A stretch of 7,406 bases of DNA from positions 1 through 7,406 of the forward strand of contig JALWYT010000095.1 in assembly GCA_026992705.1 (NCBI GenBank), read 5' to 3'. Within the stretch, counting starts at the first letter, position 1. Each line of letters starts with the position of its first letter. Origin of the DNA: Thiotrichaceae bacterium. GTDB lineage: Bacteria > Pseudomonadota > Gammaproteobacteria > Thiotrichales > Thiotrichaceae. The notes under the pieces were generated by a model that had not been told where the DNA came from, searched no databases, and saw nothing but the letters and a program-made list of their open reading frames with translations. Positions 1-6,097 of the stretch are shown here, piece after piece. The position numbers were made by a program, and so were the translations under genes.

Positions 1-56
1 GAGTTATCCATTTAAATTCATGAATACACTTAAATATCGCTATAGACTCTATAAAC

Positions 57-88
57 TAAACAAGCCGAGTAAAAACTCGGCTTGTTTA
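57..88 (-). terminator. Strong intrinsic terminator of the alpha operon
   Basis: A perfect 14-bp stem (arms 57-70 and 75-88) with core GCCGAGT/ACTCGGC and a four-base T loop lies 28 bases after rplQ. On the minus strand it is followed by GTTTATAG. The plus strand also has a T-rich end (GTTTATT), so it may work in both directions. A smaller TAGAGA/TCTCTA inverted repeat (93-106) lies between it and the rplQ stop. Confidence 0.88.
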
Positions 89-116
89 TTAATAGAGATT
101 TCTCTAAATAAATTAT

Positions 117-500
117 TTAGCTTTTAGCATCTTCCGCATCTGATACACGACCTACTAGCTCTACATACGCCATAGGTGCTTTATCACCAGCACGGAAGCC
201 ACATTTAATAATACGTAGATATCCGCCTGGACGATCTGCAAAGTGGATACCTAAGTCCGAGAATAATTTACCAACGCTTTCTTTATCTCGCAAACGTGAG
301 AAAACGATACGGCGATTGTGTACACTGTCTGTTTTTGATCGTGTAATTAATGGCTCTACTACACGACGCAATTCTTTAGCTTTTGGCAAGGTAGTTTTAA
401 TCGCTTCATGTTTAATAATAGCATTCGCCAAGCTTCGTAGCATAGCTTTACGATTAGCACTATTACGATTAAATTTACGACCGCTATGATGATGACGCAT
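117..500 (-). CDS. rplQ: 50S ribosomal protein L17
   Basis: L17 binds 23S rRNA near the peptide exit tunnel of the large subunit. The product has 127 residues, as in E. coli. The core is clear: TTLPKAKELRRVVEPLIT at 36-53, TDSVHNRRI at 57-65 and GGYLRIIKCGFRAGD at 92-106, followed by APMAYVELV. The N-terminus reads MRHHHSGRK, with three histidines where E. coli has His-Arg-Lys. ATG 500 has AAGAGG nine bases upstream, and 24 bases separate it from rpoA. It is the last gene of the alpha operon, with a strong terminator 28 bases after its stop. Confidence 0.98.
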   Translation of the reverse strand: MRHHHSGRKFNRNSANRKAMLRSLANAIIKHEAIKTTLPKAKELRRVVEPLITRSKTDSVHNRRIVFSRLRDKESVGKLFSDLGIHFADRPGGYLRIIKCGFRAGDKAPMAYVELVGRVSDAEDAKS

Positions 501-524
501 TTCTTATATCCTCTTAAACCAGCT

Positions 525-1517
525 TTAGTCTTGATCATCAAGAGATGCTGGTGGCCAATTTTCTAATGTTGTTCCTAATGTTAAACCAAACTGCCCTAGA
601 ACATCTTTAATCTCTGTTAAAGACTTCTTACCAAGATTGGGTGTCTTTAATAACTCTGTTTCCGTACGCTGTACAAGATCACCAATGTAGTACAAACTTT
701 CTGCTTTCAAGCAGTTAGCAGAACGAACGGTTAATTCTAAATCATCAACAGGGCGTAATAATACAGGGTCAATTGCAGGCTCATCATCTTTATCATCTTC
801 AACTTTTTCTTCAACTGTTAAGTCAAAGAAGACTGTTAATTGCTCATATAAAATTTGAGCGGCTTCACTAATGGCATCTTTTGGATCAACTGAACCATCT
901 GTCTGTAACTCAATAATAAGCTTATCCATATCAGTATGCTGCTCATAGCGAGCTGTATCAACATTATAAGCAACACGAACAATTGGACTAAAGCTTGCAT
1001 CAAGCACTAAAGTACCTAATGGCAATTCAGGGGCATCAATCCCTCGACGTAAAGGAGCAGGTTGATATCCACGACCTTTCTCTACCTTTAAGGTCATGTT
1101 AAAAGAAACATCTTTAGTCAAGGTTGCAATTACATGGTCAGGATCAACTACTTCAGCATCATGCCCTAAATCAATATCACCCGCTGTTACAACACAAGGT
1201 CCCTTTTTACTAACTGACAAGCTTGCCTCATCTTTAGAATGCAGTGTTACAGCCATTGATTTTAAATTCAATAGAATTTCAACTACATCCTCTTGGACAC
1301 CTTCAACTACACCATACTCATGTTCAACACCTTCAATTTTAACTTCAGTAACAGCAAAACCAGGAATTGAAGATAATAATATTCTACGAAAAGCATTACC
1401 TAATGTATGACCAAAACCACGCTCTAAAGGCTCAAGAATGATTTTTGAAGTATGATTACCCAGATCATCAACCTGAATATTGCGAGGTTTTAATAAATCT
1501 GTTCCTTTAGATGTCAT
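525..1517 (-). CDS. rpoA: DNA-directed RNA polymerase subunit alpha
   Basis: The alpha dimer scaffolds assembly of RNA polymerase through its N-terminal domain. Its C-terminal domain binds promoter UP elements and activators. From ATG 1517 the protein has 330 residues (E. coli 329). The N-terminal domain shows LEPLERGFGHTLGNAFRRIL at 28-47 with Arg45 in the E. coli position. An acidic linker (EEKVEDDKDDEP) near 233-244 leads to the C-terminal domain. There the DNA-contact residues keep E. coli numbering: Arg265, Asn268, Gly296, Lys298 and Ser299. A TTG at 1550 would add 11 residues without family support and would lie inside the upstream hairpin, so it is rejected. The ribosome binding site is weak (GAG, six bases before ATG). 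The gap to rpsD is 58 bases. Confidence 0.97.
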   Translation of the reverse strand: MTSKGTDLLKPRNIQVDDLGNHTSKIILEPLERGFGHTLGNAFRRILLSSIPGFAVTEVKIEGVEHEYGVVEGVQEDVVEILLNLKSMAVTLHSKDEASLSVSKKGPCVVTAGDIDLGHDAEVVDPDHVIATLTKDVSFNMTLKVEKGRGYQPAPLRRGIDAPELPLGTLVLDASFSPIVRVAYNVDTARYEQHTDMDKLIIELQTDGSVDPKDAISEAAQILYEQLTVFFDLTVEEKVEDDKDDEPAIDPVLLRPVDDLELTVRSANCLKAESLYYIGDLVQRTETELLKTPNLGKKSLTEIKDVLGQFGLTLGTTLENWPPASLDDQD

Positions 1518-1533
1518 ATTTTTCTCAACTTTC

Positions 1534-1566
1534 AAATAAAAATTAGCCAAACAAATTTAGCTAATT
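1534..1566 (-). terminator. Hairpin with T-rich tail between rpsD and rpoA
   Basis: On the minus strand AATTAGCTAAA and TTTGGCTAATT form an 11-bp stem with one G-U pair and a four-base TTTG loop (1541-1566). TTTATTT follows directly. The pairing is complete only in the minus-strand RNA, because the wobble becomes an A-C mismatch on the other strand. The stem has just two G-C pairs, so strong termination is unlikely. It may act as an attenuator, a processing site or a 3'-end stabiliser. Confidence 0.45.
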
Positions 1567-1575
1567 CTTGTTCAT

Positions 1576-2196
1576 TTATTTAGAGTATAATTCCACAATG
1601 AGTGACTCATTAATTTCAGCAGACAATTCATCACGATCAGGTACTGCTTTAAATGTTCCTTCAAGTGTTTTTACATCAACATCTATCCACTCAGGAAAAC
1701 CAAGTTGCTCAGCAACAGAAATAGCATCTTGAATACGTACTTGTTTTTTTGCCCGTTCACGAACTGCAACAACATCGCCTGCCTTCACTTGATATGAAGG
1801 AATATTTACTACAGAGCTATTAACAGTAATGGCTTTATGGCTTACTAATTGACGAGCTTCTGCACGAGTAGAACCATAGCCCATACGATAGACTACATTA
1901 TCTAAGCGACACTCTAAGAGCTTTAACAAGTTTTCACCTGTTGAACCTTTTTGAGAAGCTGCTTTTTTAAAATAGTTACTAAATTGCTTTTCTAGTACAC
2001 CATAGATACGACGTACTTTTTGTTTTTCACGTAATTGTAAACCATAATCAGAAATTCGAACACGTACATCACCATGTTGCCCTGGACGTTTTTCAAGCTT
2101 ACATTTCTTCTCAATTGCATTTCCACGACTTTTCAGAAAAAGATCAGTACCTTCACGTCTACTTAGTTTACAGGTTGGACCAATATATCTTGCCAT
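1576..2196 (-). CDS. rpsD: 30S ribosomal protein S4
   Basis: S4 is a primary assembly protein that nucleates the 16S rRNA 5' domain. In E. coli it also represses translation of the alpha operon and takes part in rRNA antitermination. The product has 206 residues, as in E. coli. The N-terminal part shows KLSRREGTDLFLKS (10-23), RPGQHG (37-42) and the LREKQKVRRIYGVLEKQF stretch at 55-72. The S4 RNA-binding fold is near 96-150 with RLDNVVYRMG and STRAEARQLVSHKAI. It ends INESLIVELYSK. Only Cys9 and Cys32 (and Cys96) are present, so the four-cysteine zinc site of some S4 proteins is absent. ATG 2196 has AAGG ten bases upstream, overlapping the rpsK stop. Confidence 0.98.
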   Translation of the reverse strand: MARYIGPTCKLSRREGTDLFLKSRGNAIEKKCKLEKRPGQHGDVRVRISDYGLQLREKQKVRRIYGVLEKQFSNYFKKAASQKGSTGENLLKLLECRLDNVVYRMGYGSTRAEARQLVSHKAITVNSSVVNIPSYQVKAGDVVAVRERAKKQVRIQDAISVAEQLGFPEWIDVDVKTLEGTFKAVPDRDELSAEINESLIVELYSK

Positions 2197-2208
2197 AATC
2201 TAAATACC

Positions 2209-2598
2209 TTACACACGACGCTTTTTAGGAGGACGACAACCATTATGAGGAATAGGAGTCACATCAATTATATTGGTAATCTTGAATCCTAGATTATTCA
2301 AAGAACGAATCGAAGACTCACGACCAGGACCAGGACCTTTGACTTTAACATCAAGATTCTTCATGCCCATTTCTTTTGCCACATTGCCTGCTCGCTCAGC
2401 TGCTACCTGTGCAGCAAATGGAGTACTTTTTCGAGAACCTCGAAAACCTGAACCACCTGCTGTTGCCCAAGTTAAAGCATTACCTTGACGATCGGTTATT
2501 GTGACTATTGTATTATTGAAAGAAGCATGTACATGTGCAATACCATCTGTAACGTGCTTTTTAACTTTCTTACGTGATTTATTTTGAGGTCTTGCCAT
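2209..2598 (-). CDS. rpsK: 30S ribosomal protein S11
   Basis: S11 binds 16S rRNA on the small-subunit platform, near the E-site and the Shine-Dalgarno helix. The 129-residue length equals that of E. coli. Visible family blocks include GIAHVHASFNNTIVTITD at 19-36, WATAGGSGFRGSRKSTPFAAQ at 44-64 (taken in parts), VKGPGPGRESSIRSL at 86-100 and the end DVTPIPHNGCRPPKKRRV. Asn119-Gly120 is the pair that forms isoaspartate in E. coli S11, and it is kept here. ATG 2598 has AAGG ten bases upstream. The stop is followed 12 bases later by rpsD. Confidence 0.98.
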   Translation of the reverse strand: MARPQNKSRKKVKKHVTDGIAHVHASFNNTIVTITDRQGNALTWATAGGSGFRGSRKSTPFAAQVAAERAGNVAKEMGMKNLDVKVKGPGPGRESSIRSLNNLGFKITNIIDVTPIPHNGCRPPKKRRV

Positions 2599-2615
2599 TT
2601 CAATAAAACCTTAAG

Positions 2616-2969
2616 TTAACGGATTGGACGACGCGGACCTTTTCGGGTTCTCGCATTCGTTTTTGTTCTTTGACCACGCAATGGAAGCCCACGACGATGA
2701 CGCATACCCCGATAACAACCGAGATCCATCAGTCGTTTAATATTCATGGAAACTTCTCGACGTAAATCACCTTCTACTACAAATTGAGAAACTTCTTTAC
2801 GAATACGTTCAACTTCATCTTCTGTTAAGTCACGAATCTTTGTTTCAGGAGCAACACCAGCTGCTGCACATATATCAGAAGATCGTGAGCGTCCTATGCC
2901 ATAAATTGCTGTCAAACCAATAACAACATGCTTATGAACAGGAAGGTTAATACCCGCAATACGAGCCAT
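2616..2969 (-). CDS. rpsM: 30S ribosomal protein S13
   Basis: S13 sits in the small-subunit head, where it contacts the P-site tRNA and forms bridges to the large subunit. From ATG 2969 it has 117 residues (E. coli 118). It begins MARIAGINLPVHKH, has the helix-turn region YGIGRSRS at 23-30, and carries the family signature RGLPLRGQRTKTNAR at 93-107, ending RKGPRRPIR. The C-terminal tail lacks the final Lys-Lys of E. coli. It is the first gene of the alpha operon, following a 132-base gap with a predicted promoter. The next gene, rpsK, starts 17 bases after its stop. Confidence 0.98.
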   Translation of the reverse strand: MARIAGINLPVHKHVVIGLTAIYGIGRSRSSDICAAAGVAPETKIRDLTEDEVERIRKEVSQFVVEGDLRREVSMNIKRLMDLGCYRGMRHRRGLPLRGQRTKTNARTRKGPRRPIR

Positions 2970-2974
2970 CAAAT

Positions 2975-2980
2975 CTCTCC
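2975..2980 (-). promoter_or_regulatory. Ribosome binding site of rpsM (decides its start)
   Basis: GGAGAG is five bases before ATG 2969. An adjacent in-frame TTG at 2972 would add one residue but shortens the spacing to two bases, so the ATG is preferred. Confidence 0.85.
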
Positions 2981-2990
2981 AGTCTATCGG

Positions 2991-3016
2991 AAAAAAGGTG
3001 GGGAATCATAGCCCAC
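2991..3016 (-). terminator. Small hairpin plus T6 tract overlapping the alpha promoter
   Basis: On the minus strand GTGGG (3016-3012) can pair with CCCAC (3002-2998) across a nine-base loop that contains the promoter -10 hexamer. One C and then six T residues (2996-2991) follow. The shape is that of a weak intrinsic terminator or attenuator for transcripts reading in from the spc operon. A transcript started at about 2999 would lack the 5' arm and so escape it. The stem is only 5 bp, so this is tentative. Confidence 0.4.
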
Positions 3017-3034
3017 TCGTTCCTATAAAGTCAA
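3005..3034 (-). promoter_or_regulatory. Predicted sigma70-type promoter of the alpha operon
   Basis: TTGACT (3029-3034) and TATGAT (3005-3010) are separated by 18 bases on the minus strand. Each hexamer differs from the sigma70 consensus at one position. The likely first base is the A at 2999, which would give a leader of about 30 bases before the rpsM ATG. In E. coli an alpha-operon promoter also lies between rpmJ and rpsM, so the location is expected. The start site is inferred, not measured. Confidence 0.75.
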
Positions 3035-3037
3035 CTA

Positions 3038-3061
3038 AGAAAACCTCCATTATGGAGGTTT
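3038..3061 (-). terminator. Terminator-like hairpin after rpmJ (end of spc operon)
   Basis: AAACCTCCA and TGGAGGTTT form a perfect 9-bp stem around a three-base loop (arms 3041-3049 and 3053-3061). On the transcribed strand it is followed by TCTT, so the run after GGAGG is TTTTCTT. It lies 40 bases after the rpmJ stop and immediately before the alpha promoter. The tail is short, so partial termination with read-through is more likely than a full stop. Confidence 0.65.
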
Positions 3062-3101
3062 CTATTCAAAAAAATATATTTACTATTTAATAAGCAGACA
3101 A

Positions 3102-3215
3102 TTAACCTTGACGTTGCTTATGTCGTGGATCTTTACAAATTACACGAACTACGCCCTTTCGTTTGACAATCCGACAATCCCGACACATTTTTTTTACAGA
3201 AGCACGAACCTTCAT
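3102..3215 (-). CDS. rpmJ: 50S ribosomal protein L36, zinc-binding type
   Basis: L36 is the smallest large-subunit protein and binds 23S rRNA through a zinc ribbon. The 37-residue product starts MKVRASVKKMCRDC and ends KDPRHKQRQG. The zinc ligands of the canonical type are all present: Cys11, Cys14, Cys27 and His32. E. coli L36 encoded at this position has 38 residues and the same layout; this one is a residue shorter between Cys27 and His32. ATG 3215 is preceded by GAGG seven bases upstream. It is the last gene of the spc operon, 32 bases after secY, and its position directly between secY and rpsM without infA or adk fits gammaproteobacteria. Confidence 0.97.
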   Translation of the reverse strand: MKVRASVKKMCRDCRIVKRKGVVRVICKDPRHKQRQG

Positions 3216-3230
3216 GCTAATACCTCATAA

Positions 3231-3246
3231 AATATGAAATCATATT
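3231..3246 (-). repeat. Short AT-only inverted repeat in the secY-rpmJ gap
   Basis: AATATGA and TCATATT form a 7-bp inverted repeat around a two-base spacer. It starts inside the 32-base gap just after the secY stop and is followed on the transcribed strand by TTTATGAGG, which contains the rpmJ ribosome binding site. With no G-C pair beyond one per arm it would make only a weak hairpin. A function is not established. Confidence 0.35.
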
Positions 3247-3247
3247 G

Positions 3248-4582
3248 TTACTTTCTTTTTTTACCAGACGACTTAAAGTTTGATTTTTTCATCAAACCTT
3301 CATACTGATGTGACATCATATGCGACTGCATTTGTGCCAAGAAGTCCATAACAACAACAACAATAATGAGTAAGGATGTCCCACCAAAATAAAATGGAAC
3401 ATTCCAACCTAAAATTAAAAACTCAGGTAACAAGCAAACTAATGTAATGTATATTGCACCAACTGCTGTTAAGCGAGTCATTACACCATCAATAAATTTA
3501 GTTGTTTGTTTACCAGGGCGAATACCAGGGATAAACGCACCAGATTTCTTTAAATTATCAGCTGTTTCACGAGAATTAAAAACCAATGCTGTATAAAAGA
3601 AACAAAAAAACACAATTGCCAAAGCGTACAATAGAACATATAGGGGTTGACCTGGCTGTAACATGGTAAAGAAATTTTGTAACCATTCCATATTATCACC
3701 AGTAAACCAACGTCCCATTGTTGAAGGGAATAAAATAATACTTGATGCAAAGATTGGTGGTATAACTCCTGCCATATTCAACTTTAAAGGCAAAAAGCTA
3801 GATTGCCCTTGCATCATACGTCGTCCTTGCTGACGACTTGCATAGTTTATTGTAATACGGCGTTGTCCACGCTCTACAAAAATAACAAATGCTGTTACAG
3901 CAACAGCCAAAAACAGCAGAATGATAACTTTTGCAGGCGATAATTCACCAGTATTAGCTAATTCTAGCGTCTTACCAATGGCACTAGGTAAACCAGCAAC
4001 AATACCCGCAAAAATAATAATAGAGATGCCATTGCCAATACCACGTTCCGTTATTTGCTCACCTAACCACATAAGGAACAACGTACCAGTAACCAGTGTT
4101 ACAACAGTTGTAATAACAAAGCCAATGCCTGGATACAACGCAATGGTTTGCCCATTACCAACATCTTGACCACCGAGAGCAATAGCAACACCAATACTTT
4201 GGAACAAAGCTAAAGCAACTGTACCATAGCGTGTATATTGTGTTATCTTACGACGACCTGCTTCACCCTCTTTTTTTAACTGCTCAAGAGCAGGTACGAC
4301 GGTCGTCATTAATTGCATAATAATCGAAGCCGATATATAGGGCATAATACCTAAAGCAAACACTGACAATCGCTCAAGTGCACCACCAGAGAACATATTA
4401 AAAACACCCAATATGGTTCCACTATTATCATCAAAGAAGCGAGCCATTGCTTCTGGATTTACACCTGGAATAGGAACATAGGTACCTATTCTATAAACAA
4501 TCAATGCAAAAAAAACAAAAAGAATTCTTTGCTTTATTTCACTAAAATTGCCGATCCCCATCGTAGGATTATTATTAGCCAC
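3248..4582 (-). CDS. secY: Preprotein translocase subunit SecY
   Basis: SecY is the ten-helix inner-membrane channel of SecYEG, which exports unfolded proteins with SecA and inserts membrane proteins with the signal recognition particle pathway. The product has 444 residues (E. coli 443). Hydrophobic segments fall near 20-40, 72-92 (after the plug region around FNMFSGGAL, 61-69), 119-136, 152-174, 185-199, 218-237, 270-287, 313-335, 372-390 and 399-418. Conserved cytosolic pieces are GEQITERGIGNGISI (174-188), ERGQRRI (237-243) and the C5-loop GIRPGKQT, in which Arg355 corresponds to E. coli Arg357, important for SecA-driven export. The start is GTG at 4582, chosen by its GAGGAA site. The C-terminus ends in a basic SSGKKRK tail, unlike the shorter E. 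coli end. Confidence 0.98.
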   Translation of the reverse strand: MANNNPTMGIGNFSEIKQRILFVFFALIVYRIGTYVPIPGVNPEAMARFFDDNSGTILGVFNMFSGGALERLSVFALGIMPYISASIIMQLMTTVVPALEQLKKEGEAGRRKITQYTRYGTVALALFQSIGVAIALGGQDVGNGQTIALYPGIGFVITTVVTLVTGTLFLMWLGEQITERGIGNGISIIIFAGIVAGLPSAIGKTLELANTGELSPAKVIILLFLAVAVTAFVIFVERGQRRITINYASRQQGRRMMQGQSSFLPLKLNMAGVIPPIFASSIILFPSTMGRWFTGDNMEWLQNFFTMLQPGQPLYVLLYALAIVFFCFFYTALVFNSRETADNLKKSGAFIPGIRPGKQTTKFIDGVMTRLTAVGAIYITLVCLLPEFLILGWNVPFYFGGTSLLIIVVVVMDFLAQMQSHMMSHQYEGLMKKSNFKSSGKKRK

Positions 4583-4588
4583 TTTTTA

Positions 4589-5023
4589 TTATTCCTCGAT
4601 TGTGCCTCCAGCACTCTCTATTGCTATTTTTGCTCCTTTTGTTACTTTAATACCTTTCAAAGTAACGGCTTTATTAATTTCACCAGACAAAAAAACTTTA
4701 GCAACTGTAATTTTTTTACTAACAACATTAGCAACCTTAAGTGCTGCTAGATCAATAACATCAGCATCAATCTTAGCTAATTCATTTAAACGAATCTGAG
4801 CAACATACTGCTTACTGCGTGAAGTAAAACCAATTTTAGGCAAGCGGCGTTGCAAAGGCATTTGTCCACCTTCAAAACCCACTTTGTGGTAACCACCAGA
4901 GCGAGACTTCTGTCCTTTATGACCACGCCCACAGGTTTTTCCTAAACCAGAGCCAATGCCACGACCAACACGTTTGCGGTTTTTGCGACTACCTTCATCT
5001 GGTGCAATTGTATTTAGTCTCAT
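4589..5023 (-). CDS. rplO: 50S ribosomal protein L15
   Basis: L15 has a long basic N-terminal extension that threads through 23S rRNA and takes part in late assembly of the large subunit. The product is 144 residues, the same as E. coli. The N-terminus MRLNTIAPDEGSRKNRKR is followed by the Gly/Arg/Lys-rich RGIGSGLGKTCGRGHKGQKS (21-40) and then FEGGQMPLQRRLPKIGF (50-66). The C-terminal globular domain ends with VTKGAKIAIESAGGTIEE, part of the family signature. Only one base separates it from rpmD, and a strong GAGGAA site sits in the rpmD 3' end. It stops six bases before the GTG start of secY. Confidence 0.98.
   Translation of the reverse strand: MRLNTIAPDEGSRKNRKRVGRGIGSGLGKTCGRGHKGQKSRSGGYHKVGFEGGQMPLQRRLPKIGFTSRSKQYVAQIRLNELAKIDADVIDLAALKVANVVSKKITVAKVFLSGEINKAVTLKGIKVTKGAKIAIESAGGTIEE
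4592..4597 (-). promoter_or_regulatory. Ribosome binding site of secY (decides its start)
   Basis: GAGGAA lies nine bases before the GTG at 4582, inside the last codons of rplO. The only nearby ATG in frame is at 4561, 30 bases from this site, with no Shine-Dalgarno of its own. The site therefore supports GTG 4582 as the start. Confidence 0.85.
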
Positions 5024-5024
5024 T

Positions 5025-5213
5025 TTATACTTCCTCTACATTTAACATGTAAGAAATTTTATTAATCATGCCACGATTTTCAGGTGTATCAAGCACCGTG
5101 ACAGGGTTATGCATTTTGCGAATACCCAAACCACGAGCACATGCTTTATGAGACTTCAAGCGTCCATTCATGCTACGCACTAAGGTCAATTTGAGTGTTT
5201 TATTTGAAGCCAT
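5025..5213 (-). CDS. rpmD: 50S ribosomal protein L30
   Basis: L30 is a small globular protein of the large subunit. The 62-residue product is close to E. coli L30 (59). Matching features are KLTLVRSMNGRLKSHKACARG near the N-terminus, GLGIRKM at about 28-34, the DTPENRGMINKISYML block at 42-57 and the NVEEV end. The gene starts five bases after rpsE, and its AAAGG ribosome binding site lies within the last codons of rpsE. Its own last codons (for VEEV) provide the GAGGAA ribosome binding site of rplO, which begins one base after the TAA stop. Confidence 0.97.
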   Translation of the reverse strand: MASNKTLKLTLVRSMNGRLKSHKACARGLGIRKMHNPVTVLDTPENRGMINKISYMLNVEEV

Positions 5214-5218
5214 GAGAC

Positions 5219-5722
5219 TTAACCTTTAATCTCTTCTACCGTTTTACCACGCTTAGCAGCCATCAACTCTGGAGATGCCATTTCTGCTAAACCTTTAATT
5301 GTTGCACGTACTAAGTTACCAGGGTTACGCGAGCCTTGGCTTTTTGCTAATACGTTGTGAACACCAACCACTTCAAATACTGCACGCATTGCACCACCAG
5401 CGATGATACCCGTACCTTCTGATGCAGGTTTCATAAATACTTGTGCACCTGAAAAGCGTGAAGTGATTTCATGCTGTAGTGTTCCATTGACTAATGGAAC
5501 AGTAACCATATTTTTACGAGCTTTATCCATTGCTTTTTGGATTGCAATGGGTACTTCGCGAGCTTTTCCATAACCAAAGCCGACTTTTCCGTTTCCGTCA
5601 CCAACCACGGTTAGTGCAGTAAAGCCAAAAACGCGACCACCTTTTACAACTTTAGCAACACGATTCACATGAACAAGCTTTTCTTGTAATCCATCTGTAG
5701 CAGTTTCTTTGTTATCAGCCAT
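5219..5722 (-). CDS. rpsE: 30S ribosomal protein S5
   Basis: S5 acts in decoding fidelity and mRNA entry on the small subunit. It has 167 residues, as in E. coli. The N-terminal double-stranded-RNA-binding-like domain shows VNRVAKVVKGGRVFGF at about 19-34, then the signature TVVGDGNGKVGFGYGKAREV. The C-terminal domain carries KPASEGTGIIAGGAMRAV and ends KRGKTVEEIKG. The loop VKGG at 26-29, where spectinomycin-resistance changes occur in other bacteria, looks wild type. The ATG has AGAGG about nine bases upstream. The stop is followed after only five bases by the rpmD start, so the two are probably translated as a coupled pair. Confidence 0.98.
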   Translation of the reverse strand: MADNKETATDGLQEKLVHVNRVAKVVKGGRVFGFTALTVVGDGNGKVGFGYGKAREVPIAIQKAMDKARKNMVTVPLVNGTLQHEITSRFSGAQVFMKPASEGTGIIAGGAMRAVFEVVGVHNVLAKSQGSRNPGNLVRATIKGLAEMASPELMAAKRGKTVEEIKG

Positions 5723-5734
5723 TCCAGTAAACCT

Positions 5735-6088
5735 CTAAAATTGTAATCCAGCTTCACGAGCTGCCTCTGCTAACGCTTTTACGCGACCATGATATTTAAA
5801 ACCAGAACGATCAAATGATACTGATTCAATACCTTTTTCCTTTGCACGTTCTGCAATTAAAGCACCAACGGCTTTTGCTGCTTCAATATTTCCAGTTGAC
5901 TCAAGCTTTGCACGCATATCCTTTTCTACTGTTGAAGCAGCGGTTATGACCTTATCGCCTTCTGGTGCGATAATTTGTGCATAAATATGCTGTGACGAAC
6001 GAAATACACATAGGCGTGTCGCACGAAGTTCACGCAATTTATGGCGTAAACGTTTACCACGACGAATTCGGCTTGCTTTCTTATCCAT
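5735..6088 (-). CDS. rplR: 50S ribosomal protein L18
   Basis: L18 binds 5S rRNA and, with L5, attaches it to the large subunit. The 117-residue length equals that of E. coli. The basic N-terminus (MDKKASRIRRGKRLRHK) precedes the conserved block RLCVFRSSQHIYAQ at residues 25-38. FDRSGFKYHGRVKALAEAAR, close to the C-terminus, is typical of the family and leads to the GLQF end. The ATG follows the rplF TAG stop by nine bases, and the likely ribosome binding site (TAGG) overlaps that stop, which suggests translational coupling. The stop is TAG, 12 bases before rpsE. Confidence 0.98.
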   Translation of the reverse strand: MDKKASRIRRGKRLRHKLRELRATRLCVFRSSQHIYAQIIAPEGDKVITAASTVEKDMRAKLESTGNIEAAKAVGALIAERAKEKGIESVSFDRSGFKYHGRVKALAEAAREAGLQF

Positions 6089-6097
6089 CTAATTAAC

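Noticed and set aside
1..56. Possible start of a further gene or regulatory site beyond the terminator
   Set aside because: The 56 bases are AT-rich with only a 5-bp imperfect repeat (TATAG/CTATA); no open frame, promoter pair or RNA gene can be supported.
20..118. Short plus-strand open frame beginning ATG AAT ACA near position 20
   Set aside because: It reads straight through the operon terminator hairpin and stops at the rplQ end; no ribosome binding site and no known product.
1096..1410. Plus-strand open frame of 104 codons opposite rpoA
   Set aside because: It lies wholly opposite a well-conserved rpoA; the translation has no recognisable domain and no supporting promoter or ribosome binding site.
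3235..3245. TATGAT-like hexamer between secY and rpmJ as a possible extra promoter
   Set aside because: The region 17 bases upstream is an A-run with nothing like TTGACA, and the hexamer is part of an AT inverted repeat.
4548..4799. Two overlapping plus-strand open frames opposite rplO and the secY start
   Set aside because: They occupy different frames of the same stretch and are antisense to rplO; hydrophobic or Thr/Ala-rich translation is a by-product of the AT-rich antisense strand.
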